NCBI GenBank assembly: GCA_019117495.1
Contig: DWZP01000010.1
Span: forward strand, 1-38,326
Source of the DNA: Fusicatenibacter_A intestinipullorum
Lineage (GTDB): Bacteria; Bacillota; Negativicutes; Acidaminococcales; Acidaminococcaceae
DNA length: 38,326 bases
Direction: 5' to 3'
A program made the translations under genes and the position numbers. The notes beneath the pieces are model-generated. The model did not search any database. It was not told where the DNA came from and saw only the letters and a program-made list of their open reading frames with translations. This document shows positions 23,175 through 32,392 of the stretch, piece after piece (position 1 is the first letter of the stretch; every line of letters begins with the position of its first letter).

Positions 23175-23323
23175 TTCAGACTGAAGAATTTACCCGTGAG
23201 GAAGCAATGGCAATGGGCGCGTTCCGCGAGGATGCGCTGGAACTGGAAGATGTTTTGGATGACCAGGAAATTATGCAGCTTATAGAGATGGGAGTAGACA
23301 TTACAGGCTATGCAGACAAGTGA
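23171..23323 (+). CDS. Acidic 50-residue protein between hup and ardC
   Basis: Starts MIQTEEFTREEAMAMG and ends GVDITGYADK. It is rich in Glu and Asp (about 15 of 50) with few basic residues and is predicted mostly helical. AAAGGAGG (23156-23163) precedes the ATG, which overlaps the hup stop (ATGA); its own end overlaps the ardC start by 14 bases. This tight coupling supports expression. Being small and acidic it could be a DNA-mimic or an accessory to the next protein, but no family is recognised. Confidence 0.65.
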   Translation: MIQTEEFTREEAMAMGAFREDALELEDVLDDQEIMQLIEMGVDITGYADK

Positions 23324-26288
23324 GTACAGAAAAGCTGTAACGGAACGCCTTATAGGGATGCTCGAAAGCGGTACTGCGCCCTGGCAAAAACCATGGGATG
23401 CCGGTATCGCTGCAATGAACCGGCCACATAATTTTAACGGACGGCCTTATCATGGTGTAAACGCGTTAATGCTTTGGTGTACTGCCATAGATAAAGGCTA
23501 TGAGGACCCGCGCTGGCTTACTTTTAAACAGGTTAATAAACTCGGCGGCCATGTCAATAAAGGTGAAAAAGCACAAATTGTTGAGTATTGGCAATGGGAA
23601 AAAGAGGTTGAAAATCCTGAAACCGGCGAGAAAGAAAAAGTTCCTTTGGAGCATCCTAAAGTGTACAGGGCTGCCGTTTTCAACGCTGACCAATGCACCG
23701 GTTTACCGAAGCTGAGACGTCAAGCGCAGGAATGGTCGCCGGTAGAGCGTGCTGAAAATATCATAGCCGCAAACGGCGTTCCGGTAACACATAATACAGA
23801 CGGCAGTGCCTTTTACAGTCCTGGTGGCGACTTTATATGCATGCCGCCCCGTGAAAGTTTTGCAACAGTGGATGCCTATTATTCTACGCTCCTGCATGAA
23901 GTTGGCCACAGCACCGGCCATCCAGCCAGGCTTAACCGTGAATTTGGCGGCCAGTTTGGAAGTGAAGGCTATGCGAGGGAAGAATTACGTGCTGAACTTG
24001 CATCAACGTTTTTATGCGGTGAACTTGGCATAGCTACAACAGGCAGTGATGAACAGCACGCAGCTTATGTAAAAAGCTGGGTATCTGCACTGAAAAATGA
24101 TTATAACGAAATTTTCAGGGCAGCTGCTGATGCTGAAAAAATCTGTAATTACCTGTATGAGCGGGAAAAAGAATACCTGCAACTTAAAGAGCAGGGCATT
24201 GAACCGCAGGTTAAGCAGGCCGCGGCTGAAATCATAAATGGTGAACAGGTATTAATGCGCATGACTCCGGAAGAACGGAGAAGTAAAGAAAATACCTTGC
24301 CGCAGGATATTGTAACGGTGCAGCTCGCGGAAACTATACCGCTGCGCGGCAAAGATGTTTTCATCATTAATGACAAAATCTATATAGGTGACAGGGAATA
24401 TTACGGCAACAACGGTTTATATGATAATTCCGATAATACATTGGAATACGTAAGCAGTAACCCGCACTTATTACATTTTGTTTCCGGCCGTGAATTTGCG
24501 TACAGCGCAGAATCCATGCTTAAAAGGGAAGAACTGGACAGGGCAGATTTTGAGGAATATAAGGCACTGAAAGAAACCGGCGTGCTTGCAAAATATGAAA
24601 ATATCCGTGTTGGTGATGTAAGTTTTGAAGGCAAACCGTTTGATGAAGTATATGCGAATATGGCCTTTATCGAAAATGTTCCTACGTATGATTTTCCGTT
24701 TGTACTTGTACAAAATGCAAGAGAACGCGATGCGGGAATTATTGATGAAATTGAAAATGGAGAACATTATGGTGTTTCTCCTTTGAGATTTGTTAAATAT
24801 CTGGATATTGATGGCAGTGACCCAATTTCATCTATGAATGAAGTGTTGTTAAAGGCAAAGGAACGTTTAAATGAGTCAGATGAAAAATTAAATATGCCTG
24901 CTACTTCTCGTCAAAAAGAACTTTTAGATTATTTTGGCGTTGCCTACAAAACGGATATTACCTGTAATAATGCGGAAAATCTTTTAAAAAATGTCCATAT
25001 AACCCGTGAACAAATTGATTATGCCCATAAGAAAGGCTTTTATGATGATATGTCAAAACAAGAGGATTTTACGTTTGCCCGGTTTTGTTATAGTGCCGCA
25101 TTGGTTTCTAAGAATGAAAAATTAAAGGAGTTGAAAAATATGGCCAAAGATGAAAAATCAGCTTTAATGCCGGCAAGTGATGCGCAAAAAGGCTTTCTTG
25201 TAAGTCTTGGCGCAAAGTTTGAAAATGACATTACCAAAGGCGAAGCTGACCGTATTATCAAAGAGCGTGTTGCTAAACGCAGTGCATATTTTGAAAAAAT
25301 CAACGCTCCTGCAACAAGTGAGCAGAAAGAAACGCTTGCTGCTAATAACTGTAAATTTGCAGACAATATCACAGTAGGTGAGGCGTCAAAAATAATCGGG
25401 CAGCTGCATGCAACTGTTGAGCAGATGGATTACATGGATAAGCTGAAAATAAGTTACCCGGCAGAAATTACGATAAATGGAGCTTCTAAACTGATAGAGC
25501 AAAAAATGCGTGAATTTGAAGCAAGGGATAATTCGCCTGCTACTGATAAGCAGATTGCCGCGTTAAAGGCTCATGGTATTCAGCCATCTGAAAATATTAC
25601 TCGCGCTGAAGCAAGGGCCCAGATTTATTTGAGCCCTGCAACCGAAAAACAGATTAAATACCTTAACGCAAATAAAATTGAATACGATAAAGATAAAATC
25701 TGTTATGGCCGTGCTGGATATTTAATTGAAAAACATACTTTGCAGCTTACAGAATTACGGTCACAGCCTGCTACTGAATACCAGCTTGATACGCTGGATA
25801 AAATGCAGATTAAATATGGCAAAGAAATTACAAAGGGTGAAGCCTATGACATTATCAAAAAGCAGAAGCAGATAGAAAACGCGGTTACTGAAAAGCAAGT
25901 AAAAAAAGCTGAAGCACTTGGCATTGAGTTACCCAAAAATGCCACGCGCGCTGAAGCTGCCCAGCAGATTGAATTAAAAGTCCGTGAAAATAAAATTGCG
26001 GAATTTGTTTCCAAAGAAGCAAACCCTGATGCTTACGATAAATACCTGGAACTTGCTAATAAGCAGTATGCGAAAACAGGTGATTTCAGCAAAATTGATG
26101 ATAATAAAATTGCCAGAGAAATGTTGAAGCAGGGCTTTGAGAAACAATCTGTTGTTGATGCTATTACAGAACACTCTCCTGTTGGCAGGGACTATGCCCG
26201 TGCTGATAAAACTGTTGAAGCCGCGGCCAAAACTCCTGCTGTTGCCAAAGCCATGGCAAAAGCAAAGGACGCTGAAAAGGGCAGATGA
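23310..26288 (+). CDS. ardC: ArdC-type ssDNA-binding antirestriction protein with repeat tail
   Basis: 992 residues. The N-terminal ~150 match the ArdC/TraC ssDNA-binding domain (APWQKPWDAG, NFNGRPYHGVNALML, KQVNKLGGHVNKGEKA). A zincin-type domain follows with HEVGHSTGH (196-204) and a downstream E in REELRAELAS. ArdC of IncW/IncP plasmids is ~300 residues and protects incoming DNA from restriction. Here a long extension follows, and from about residue 528 eight copies of a ~40-residue helical unit (consensus PAT-x-x-Q-x-x-L...IT-x-x-E-A-x-x-I) run to about 905. The unit may bind DNA. Confidence 0.85.
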   Translation: MQTSEYRKAVTERLIGMLESGTAPWQKPWDAGIAAMNRPHNFNGRPYHGVNALMLWCTAIDKGYEDPRWLTFKQVNKLGGHVNKGEKAQIVEYWQWEKEVENPETGEKEKVPLEHPKVYRAAVFNADQCTGLPKLRRQAQEWSPVERAENIIAANGVPVTHNTDGSAFYSPGGDFICMPPRESFATVDAYYSTLLHEVGHSTGHPARLNREFGGQFGSEGYAREELRAELASTFLCGELGIATTGSDEQHAAYVKSWVSALKNDYNEIFRAAADAEKICNYLYEREKEYLQLKEQGIEPQVKQAAAEIINGEQVLMRMTPEERRSKENTLPQDIVTVQLAETIPLRGKDVFIINDKIYIGDREYYGNNGLYDNSDNTLEYVSSNPHLLHFVSGREFAYSAESMLKREELDRADFEEYKALKETGVLAKYENIRVGDVSFEGKPFDEVYANMAFIENVPTYDFPFVLVQNARERDAGIIDEIENGEHYGVSPLRFVKYLDIDGSDPISSMNEVLLKAKERLNESDEKLNMPATSRQKELLDYFGVAYKTDITCNNAENLLKNVHITREQIDYAHKKGFYDDMSKQEDFTFARFCYSAALVSKNEKLKELKNMAKDEKSALMPASDAQKGFLVSLGAKFENDITKGEADRIIKERVAKRSAYFEKINAPATSEQKETLAANNCKFADNITVGEASKIIGQLHATVEQMDYMDKLKISYPAEITINGASKLIEQKMREFEARDNSPATDKQIAALKAHGIQPSENITRAEARAQIYLSPATEKQIKYLNANKIEYDKDKICYGRAGYLIEKHTLQLTELRSQPATEYQLDTLDKMQIKYGKEITKGEAYDIIKKQKQIENAVTEKQVKKAEALGIELPKNATRAEAAQQIELKVRENKIAEFVSKEANPDAYDKYLELANKQYAKTGDFSKIDDNKIAREMLKQGFEKQSVVDAITEHSPVGRDYARADKTVEAAAKTPAVAKAMAKAKDAEKGR

Positions 26289-26719
26289 CTCTTAAAAATG
26301 TTTTAAAAGCATTTCTTGCTTTTAATATATTTCTGTTTATTACATTGCCCGCAGCAGCGGCCGAAATAACGTCCCCGTTTGGTTGGCGTGAAAATCCGAT
26401 AACCGGAGAAGAAGAATTTCATTCCGGTATTGATATAGCCTATGAATATGGGACGCCAGTAGGAGCTATGCTGCCGGGCAGGGTAATATATGCAGCTGAA
26501 TACGGGGGTTATGGCAACTGTGTTATTTTAGCCCACGAAGGTGGAGATAATACTTTGTATGCACATCTAAGTGAAATAACAGCTGTATATGATACCTGGG
26601 TCGAAGGTGGTGATGTGATAGGTTATGTCGGGTCTACTGGATTTTCCACCGGTCCGCATCTGCATCTTGAATGGTGGCATCAAGGAGAATACGAGGACCC
26701 GCTATATCTCTGGAGGTAA
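26285..26719 (+). CDS. M23 peptidoglycan hydrolase
   Basis: 144 residues. A signal peptide (FLAFNIFLFITLPAAAA) is followed almost at once by the LytM/M23 zinc peptidase core: PFGWRENPITGEEEFHSGIDIA (His and Asp ligands), GYGNCVILAHEGGDNTLYAHL and STGPHLHLEWW (HxH). The minimal length, with no LysM or coiled-coil region, fits an enzyme of a transfer system that opens the wall. No lytic transglycosylase (VirB1) was seen elsewhere, so it may take that role. It overlaps the ardC stop by 4 bases. Confidence 0.92.
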   Translation: MTLKNVLKAFLAFNIFLFITLPAAAAEITSPFGWRENPITGEEEFHSGIDIAYEYGTPVGAMLPGRVIYAAEYGGYGNCVILAHEGGDNTLYAHLSEITAVYDTWVEGGDVIGYVGSTGFSTGPHLHLEWWHQGEYEDPLYLWR

Positions 26720-26724
26720 TACGG

Positions 26725-27033
26725 ATGGATGAAAGTTTGATTTTTGGTTTTAATTTAAAAATAGCCCGTGTCCGTCAAAGGCTAACTCAAAAGCAGTTTG
26801 CTGATAAGATGACTGCTGCTGGCATTAAATTAAGTACTGACGCTGTATCCAAAATTGAACGCGGCGAAAGAATGGTAAACAAAGATTTTCAGCGTTGTGC
26901 CGCAGGAATTTTAAAGTGCAGTGTAAACGAACTTACTACTGACCCCGAAAAAGTACAAAGTCCGGCAGAAAAACTGGTAGCAGCATTAAGAAATACAGCC
27001 GATTTGATGGAACAGGTTATTGTAGAAAAGTAG
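26725..27033 (+). CDS. XRE-family regulator
   Basis: 102 residues. The HTH spans about 6-62 (FGFNLKIARVRQRLTQKQFA, LSTDAVSKIERGERMVNKDF). A short helical tail (AEKLVAALRNTADLMEQ) may dimerise. ATG 26725 with GGAGG at 26712-26716 is used. It lies 5 bases after the peptidase and 18 bases before the adhesin gene, so it probably belongs to their operon or controls the adhesin. Confidence 0.88.
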   Translation: MDESLIFGFNLKIARVRQRLTQKQFADKMTAAGIKLSTDAVSKIERGERMVNKDFQRCAAGILKCSVNELTTDPEKVQSPAEKLVAALRNTADLMEQVIVEK

Positions 27034-27051
27034 TAAAAAGGAGCGCTTTTT

Positions 27052-29055
27052 ATGAGTCTGTTAAAGAAAACAAAAAGTAAGAAATTAAATGCTCTTGTAA
27101 TGGCAAGTTTACTTACATTTGGTTTTATGAGTTCCGTTGAGGCAGTTGGTTATCGTCAATTAATTAGTTATGATTCTTTCCCAACTTCACGTCCTGGTAG
27201 TTATGATTTTGGTGGTAACTATGAGTCTACTATTGATTATTCACGAGAATTTTATATTCAGGTTGACCGTAGTGCTACTAATATTAGGGGTAATGAAGAT
27301 AGTGATGGTAATGCAGGTACTGTAACTTCTACAAAATATTGGTATTATACTCCTGTTGATAAAACTGTATATTTTAGTGGAGGCAGCACTACATTTAAGG
27401 CCGGCGAATTATATTTGGTTGATATTCAAACAGAAACTAATGGTGGTCTTGACCCTGATATTGGTATTACCCACCTTGGAGATGCTAAAAGAATTTTAAA
27501 TGGTGGTTTAAGTGAAGATGAAATTAAAGATTTAATTTCTAACGTAGAAGGCGACCAGACCGTAAATGGCAGCCAGGATATTACAGGGGACCAAACCGTT
27601 GAGGGCGAGCAGACTGTGAATGGTGGGCAGACCGTCACGGGCGGCCAAACTGTAAATGGTGATTCTACTACTAATGGTGACTCTACCACTACCGGCGATA
27701 GCACCACAAAAGGTGATGGTAATGTTGAAGGTGATTTGAATGTTGGTGGAGATGGTAATGTAGATGGAGATATGAATGTCGGCTTTGATGGTGCTGATGA
27801 TAATGGAGATGGTACTCCTGACCGCCCTGGCGACCTTAATGTTGCAGGAGATAGCAATATTAATGGCAATGAAACCGTAGACGGCAATGAAACCGTCAAA
27901 GGCGACTCTTTCGTTGAAGGTAATCAGACTGTAACTGGTGACAGCCACATTGGTGGCAATGAAACCGTAGACGGCAATGAAACCGTCAAAGGCGACTCTT
28001 TCGTTGAAGGCAACCAGGACGTAACTGGTGACAGCCACATTGGTGGTAATGAAACCGTAGACGGTAACGAAACTGTTAAAGGTGATTCCTTCGTTGAAGG
28101 TAATGGCCATTTTGATGGTAATGTATCCATTGGTAATCGTGATGAAAACGGTAATGCTACTGATAGTTCTGATTTAGATGTAACTGGCAATGGCAATTTT
28201 GGTGGAGATGTTAATATCGGTCATGATGGTGTAGATGAAGATGGAGACGGTACTCCTGACCGTCCCGGCAATCTTGATGTTGCTGGTGATTCTCACCTTA
28301 CCGGAGATACGCAGGTTGGCAGCCGTAATGATGAAGGTGCAGTTGTTGACCGTTCTGACCTTGATGTAACTGGTAACGCAAATCTTGGTGGAGATACCTT
28401 TGTTGGTTATGATGGTGTAGATAGCAATGGTGACGGAACTCCCGACCGTCCTGGTAATATGTATATTGCCGGCGATACTGTTATCGGTGTACCTGGCGTG
28501 CCTGGGGCAGAATCTAATCTGCATGTAACTGGCAATACCAATATTGACCATGACCTTTATGTTGGTGGTGAAGGTCATTTTGGTGGCAACCTTTATGCTC
28601 CGGATTTAATCTTTAATGGTGGCAAGTCCTTAACCGGTGAAATCAGCCGTTTGGATGGCCGCATTGATACGGCCGGTGCTAATGCCGCAGCACTTGCAGG
28701 TCTGCATCCGCTTGATTTTGACGAGGACCAGAAACTTAATTTCGCGGCAGCAGTAGGCAGCTACCAGGGTGCCAGCGCTATGGCTCTCGGTATGTTCTAC
28801 CGTCCGGATGACCGTACAATGTTTAACCTCGGCGGAACTTTCGGCAACCGTGAAAACATGGCAACCCTCGGTATCAGCTTTGCGCTTGACGGCCCGAATG
28901 CTGTTAAACGTTCCAGTAAAAAACAGATGCAGCGGCAGATTGTTGAGCTGACAGCAGCAAATGCTGAAATGGCTGAAAACAATGCAAAAATGCAGACAGA
29001 ACTTGAAGAACTTAAAGCCATGGTTATGGAATTAAAAGCAGAAAAGGCTGCTTAA
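27052..29055 (+). CDS. Trimeric autotransporter adhesin, YadA-type anchor
   Basis: 667 residues. A signal peptide (about 1-31, ending VEA) leads a head domain (about 32-165). Residues 166-510 are a beta-type repeat region of short GD/GN/GG-ended turns, with three near-identical 90-bp (30-residue) units from 27865 and three DxNGDGTPD calcium-binding-like loops (about residues 250, 391 and 458). A YadA anchor (GEISRLDGRIDTAGANAAAL, then GMFYRPDDRTMFNLGGTFGN, ENMATLGISFALDG) follows at about 535-610. Unusually, a ~50-residue coiled coil follows the anchor instead of ending it. It would mediate surface adhesion or donor-recipient contact. Confidence 0.87.
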   Translation: MSLLKKTKSKKLNALVMASLLTFGFMSSVEAVGYRQLISYDSFPTSRPGSYDFGGNYESTIDYSREFYIQVDRSATNIRGNEDSDGNAGTVTSTKYWYYTPVDKTVYFSGGSTTFKAGELYLVDIQTETNGGLDPDIGITHLGDAKRILNGGLSEDEIKDLISNVEGDQTVNGSQDITGDQTVEGEQTVNGGQTVTGGQTVNGDSTTNGDSTTTGDSTTKGDGNVEGDLNVGGDGNVDGDMNVGFDGADDNGDGTPDRPGDLNVAGDSNINGNETVDGNETVKGDSFVEGNQTVTGDSHIGGNETVDGNETVKGDSFVEGNQDVTGDSHIGGNETVDGNETVKGDSFVEGNGHFDGNVSIGNRDENGNATDSSDLDVTGNGNFGGDVNIGHDGVDEDGDGTPDRPGNLDVAGDSHLTGDTQVGSRNDEGAVVDRSDLDVTGNANLGGDTFVGYDGVDSNGDGTPDRPGNMYIAGDTVIGVPGVPGAESNLHVTGNTNIDHDLYVGGEGHFGGNLYAPDLIFNGGKSLTGEISRLDGRIDTAGANAAALAGLHPLDFDEDQKLNFAAAVGSYQGASAMALGMFYRPDDRTMFNLGGTFGNRENMATLGISFALDGPNAVKRSSKKQMQRQIVELTAANAEMAENNAKMQTELEELKAMVMELKAEKAA

Positions 29056-29079
29056 GCAAATAATATCTTTTAAACTGAA

Positions 29080-29116
29080 ATAAGCAGCTGTTTTAATTGC
29101 AGCTGCTTATTTTTCT
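29080..29116 (+). terminator. Rho-independent terminator after the adhesin
   Basis: AAGCAGCTG and CAGCTGCTT (29100-29108) form a stem with a T-rich run after it. Confidence 0.85.
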
Positions 29117-29127
29117 TAAAAATTTTG

Positions 29128-29225
29128 CCCCCTTCAGGCGTTTTAATTTTAGCAGTGCTTATATTTGGATATAAACTGCTAAAAAACCGCTTAAAACGCA
29201 AATTTGAAGGTCTGAAAGGATTTTG
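29128..29225 (+). ncRNA. Foldback leader element C (5' UTR of topB)
   Basis: Begins CCCCCTTCA (29128-29136) and ends GAAAGGATTTTG (29214-29225), as in element A. About 31 base pairs per arm form in nested order: CCTTCA (29131-29136) with TGAAGG (29205-29210); GCGTTTTAA (29138) with TTAAAACGC (29191-29199); TTTTAGCAGT (29147) with ACTGCTAAAA (29175-29184); TTATAT (29159) with ATATAA (29169-29174). The loop is TTGG. The topB ribosome-binding site (AAAGGA) is the 3' edge. It could regulate translation or be a foldback mobile element. Confidence 0.65.
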
Positions 29226-29228
29226 CCT

Positions 29229-31490
29229 ATGAAACGTCTGTTTATTTGTGAAAAACCGTCACTTGCTGAGGCCGTTGCCGGATTTTTAGGCAATCCTGAC
29301 AAAAAAGACGGTTATTTTGAAGCAGGTGATGATTATGTTGTCTGGCTTCAAGGACACATCCTTGCGCAGAAAATGCCGGAGGACTATGACCCTGATTTAA
29401 AAAAGTATACTTATGCTTCTTTGCCAATCATTCCAAAGCATTGGGAGAAATTCGTTAAGCCAAATGGCAATTATCCAAAAATATATAAAACGGTTACTGA
29501 ATTATTAATAAAAGCTGACGAGGTAGTAAACGTGGGTGACCCTGACCGTGAAGGTCAGCTTTTAGTAGATGAAGTATTGGACCTTTCCGGAAATACCCTG
29601 CCGGTAAAGCGGCTTTATATTAATGCTATGGATGAAACTACAATCAGCCGTGCTTTTGATAACATGAAAGATAACAGCACAGCACATAATACTTATCTTG
29701 CTGCTTTAGGCCGGGAACGTACCGATTGGCTTTTTGGCATAAACGCAAGCCGTAAATATACGCTTGACGCCGGCACAACTATTAAAGTCGGCCGTGTTAA
29801 AGTGCCTATGCTCGCACTTGTGGCACGCAGGAATGATGAAATTGATAATTTCAAATCTGTTAAGTATTATAACGTGCGCGGTCTGTTCCGGCTCTCTACG
29901 TCATTGCCTTTTGAGGCAATGTGGCAAATACCTGAAAACACAGAGGGCCTGGACGAAGAAGGACGATTGCTTGATGTTATCCCGGCTCGCGCCTGCGTGC
30001 AGAAAATTACCGGCAAAATCGGTATCGTAAAATCCGTTGAAACGGAAAAAGGCACAGCAGCTCCACCTTTGCCGTTCAGTCTTTCCACGCTTCAACGTGC
30101 AGCCGAACCCGCTTATGGTTTCAGTCCATCCAAAACATTAGAATTGGCTCAGACTCTTTATGAAAAAAAGCTAACCACCTATCCTCGCAGTGACAGTAAT
30201 TATCTGCCCGAAAGCCAGTTAAATGATGCTGCCGTGATATTAGGAAATTTAAAGCTGACCGGCAGCGAAAATTTAAAAAAATATGTTGACGGTGCGGATG
30301 CGGCCCTAAAGAGCAAAGCCTTTAATACCGCGAAGGTTTCGGCTCACCACGCTATAATCCCGACCATGGAAAAAATTGACTTAAATTCTTTGCCGGAAGA
30401 TGAATGTAAATTATACAGTATGATTGCTGAACGTTATGTTTTGCAGTTTTATCCTGCGCAGGAATTTGAGCAGACTACGGCCGTTATCGAGTGCGAAGGT
30501 GAAACTTTTTCAGCCCGCGGCAAAGTAATTATAAAAGAAGGCTGGAAAGCGGCCGTTTCCGGAAGCACGGCAGATAAAAAAGATGATGATGCCAAGCAGC
30601 TGCCTGTATTGCACGAAGGTGACGCGGTTTCGCTTACTCTGGCAAGCATTGTTGAAAAAAATACCGTACCGCCAGTACGTTTTACTCAAAGCACATTGAT
30701 TGCTGCATTAACAAATGCGCATAAGTATGTAAAAAATCCGGAACTTCGTGAAACTGTAAAAAATATTAAAGGCATTGGTACGGAAGCAACACGCAGCACT
30801 ATTATTAAGCAGCTGCTTGACAGCGGCATGCTTATTGAAAAGCCATCAAAGAAAAAGCAGGAGCTGTATGTTTCTGATAGCGTAAAAGAACTGCTGGCCT
30901 GCCTGCCGGATGAAGTTACCTATCCGGACATGACAGCACTTATGGAAATGGATTTAGATAAAATCGACGCCGGCTCGTTGTCGCTTGATGATTATATGCA
31001 CGGCCAAGAAGAATTTGTAAAAAATATCATTTCGCTGCCAAGCAAATTTACAAAAATCGCCTCGAAAAACCAATACCCTGTATGCCCGATTTGCGGAACC
31101 GGTAAATTATTTCCTCATGAAGGCAAATTCGGAAAATTTTGGGGTTGCAGTAATTATAGAAATGGCTGCAATGCTATATTTTCAGACTGTAACGGCGCAC
31201 CAGTTATTGAAAAATGCCCAATTTGTGGTGAAGGTTACTTAACAAAACGTCCAAGTTTTGAACCAGGCGATAATTTTTGGGGTTGTAATCAATATAAAAA
31301 TAATGGTTGTAAGGCTACTTTCAGTGATGTTAAAGGTCGTCCGTTTATAAAATTATGCCCAAAATGTAAAAAAGGTTATTTAGTTAAAAGGCAAGGCAAA
31401 TTTATGTGTAACAATTATAAGGAATGCAAAATAACATTTGACATCGGCAAAAATGGTTTGCCAGTATTAAAAAAGAAGGGTGGTAAATAA
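29229..31490 (+). CDS. topB: DNA topoisomerase III (TopB type)
   Basis: 753 residues. The Toprim motifs are FICEKPSLAEAVA and VGDPDREGQLLVDE. The active-site Tyr (about 318) is in KLTTYPRSDSNYLPE. The C-terminal ~130 residues carry three four-cysteine zinc ribbons (CPICGTG, CPICGEG, CPKCKKG sites). Start ATG 29229 has AAAGGA 8 bases upstream; an upstream in-frame TTG (29223) is less likely. Plasmid TopB enzymes such as TraE of RP4 decatenate plasmid copies or help transfer. The ssb gene follows after 2 bases. Confidence 0.96.
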   Translation: MKRLFICEKPSLAEAVAGFLGNPDKKDGYFEAGDDYVVWLQGHILAQKMPEDYDPDLKKYTYASLPIIPKHWEKFVKPNGNYPKIYKTVTELLIKADEVVNVGDPDREGQLLVDEVLDLSGNTLPVKRLYINAMDETTISRAFDNMKDNSTAHNTYLAALGRERTDWLFGINASRKYTLDAGTTIKVGRVKVPMLALVARRNDEIDNFKSVKYYNVRGLFRLSTSLPFEAMWQIPENTEGLDEEGRLLDVIPARACVQKITGKIGIVKSVETEKGTAAPPLPFSLSTLQRAAEPAYGFSPSKTLELAQTLYEKKLTTYPRSDSNYLPESQLNDAAVILGNLKLTGSENLKKYVDGADAALKSKAFNTAKVSAHHAIIPTMEKIDLNSLPEDECKLYSMIAERYVLQFYPAQEFEQTTAVIECEGETFSARGKVIIKEGWKAAVSGSTADKKDDDAKQLPVLHEGDAVSLTLASIVEKNTVPPVRFTQSTLIAALTNAHKYVKNPELRETVKNIKGIGTEATRSTIIKQLLDSGMLIEKPSKKKQELYVSDSVKELLACLPDEVTYPDMTALMEMDLDKIDAGSLSLDDYMHGQEEFVKNIISLPSKFTKIASKNQYPVCPICGTGKLFPHEGKFGKFWGCSNYRNGCNAIFSDCNGAPVIEKCPICGEGYLTKRPSFEPGDNFWGCNQYKNNGCKATFSDVKGRPFIKLCPKCKKGYLVKRQGKFMCNNYKECKITFDIGKNGLPVLKKKGGK

Positions 31491-31492
31491 TT

Positions 31493-31894
31493 ATGAATAA
31501 AATAGCAGTTACCGGACGGCTTTCCAAAGACCCGACAGTACGTTATACACCTTCAGGTAAAGTAGTTTGCCAGTTTACTCTTGCTGTACAAAGAGAATTT
31601 AAAAATGCTGACGGGCAATATGAAGCTGATTTTATTCCCGTTGTTTTATGGAGCAATTCTGCCGAGGTTGCAGGCAACAATCTTTCTAAGGGTAAAAAAA
31701 TACTTGTAGAAGGGCGTTTGCAAACCCGTTCTTATGTTGACAAGCAAAATGTTACACGTTGGGTTACTGAACTTGTAGGCAGGCATTTTGAATATATGTA
31801 CAGCAATCCTTCCCCACAGCAAAAATTTGATGAAGAATTTGAAAATCCTTTCGAGGGCGTTCCTATGCCGGATATGGATAATATCCCGTTTTAA
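31493..31894 (+). CDS. ssb: Single-stranded DNA-binding protein
   Basis: 133 residues. The OB fold is clear: NKIAVTGRLSKDPTVRYTPSG, FTLAVQREF, DFIPVVLWSNSAEVAGNNL and GKKILVEGRLQTRSY. The linker is short and ends in the acidic tip DMDNIPF, which binds partner proteins. Plasmid SSBs coat incoming single strands. Coupling to topB and to the next HTH gene suggests one operon. Confidence 0.97.
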   Translation: MNKIAVTGRLSKDPTVRYTPSGKVVCQFTLAVQREFKNADGQYEADFIPVVLWSNSAEVAGNNLSKGKKILVEGRLQTRSYVDKQNVTRWVTELVGRHFEYMYSNPSPQQKFDEEFENPFEGVPMPDMDNIPF

Positions 31895-31905
31895 GGCAGG
31901 CTTTT

Positions 31906-32280
31906 ATGGAAAAGCATAATTCTTACATGGAAGATTTCATTAATACTTTTGATGTTGCGGTTATTCCGGAAGAACTTTATAAAATAATATCTGAAAATAA
32001 GATTGAATTTTTTAATCGTTCTTATAAATGTAATAACGTATGCAAAGCAGCAGAGATAAGTATTATTACAAATGATATGCGCCGCAGGATTTTTATTTTG
32101 TACGATTATGGATTTTGTATGAAATTTGAAGAAATTTCAATCCATGAATTTAGCACACGCCAGGGCAGAGATGCTGAGATAATCCGGCTCTATAAAGAAC
32201 ATGGGTTATCGCAACTATTCCTTGCAAATGTTTTTAAAATGAGCCAGCCTACTATTTCTCTTATAGTAAATTCAAAATGA
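31906..32280 (+). CDS. Hypothetical protein with a C-terminal HTH
   Basis: 124 residues. The last ~40 (RDAEIIRLYKEHGLSQLFLA then FKMSQPTISLIVNSK) form an HTH like those of small phage and plasmid regulators. The N-terminal ~80 is of unknown family. It follows ssb by 11 bases. It may be an autoregulator of the topB-ssb operon. Confidence 0.7.
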   Translation: MEKHNSYMEDFINTFDVAVIPEELYKIISENKIEFFNRSYKCNNVCKAAEISIITNDMRRRIFILYDYGFCMKFEEISIHEFSTRQGRDAEIIRLYKEHGLSQLFLANVFKMSQPTISLIVNSK

Positions 32281-32287
32281 ACTGTAT

Positions 32288-32322
32288 AATAGCAGCTATT
32301 AGTTTTACTAATAGCTGCTATT
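32288..32322 (+). terminator. 15-bp perfect hairpin after the topB-ssb operon
   Basis: AATAGCAGCTATTAG (32288-32302) pairs with CTAATAGCTGCTATT (32308-32322), loop TTTTA. The T-run is short. A third copy of AGCTATTAG follows at 32337-32345, which could pair with the second arm. Confidence 0.7.
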
Positions 32323-32392
32323 TGCCTATAAGCACAGCTATTAGGTATTTGAATTGCTCCCTTTTTCAATGGTTTATATAATTAATTTTAAA

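Noticed and set aside
27426..28578. Long minus-strand frames across the adhesin
   Set aside because: They are shadows of the repetitive adhesin codons, with repeats copying the adhesin period and no starts or ribosome-binding sites.
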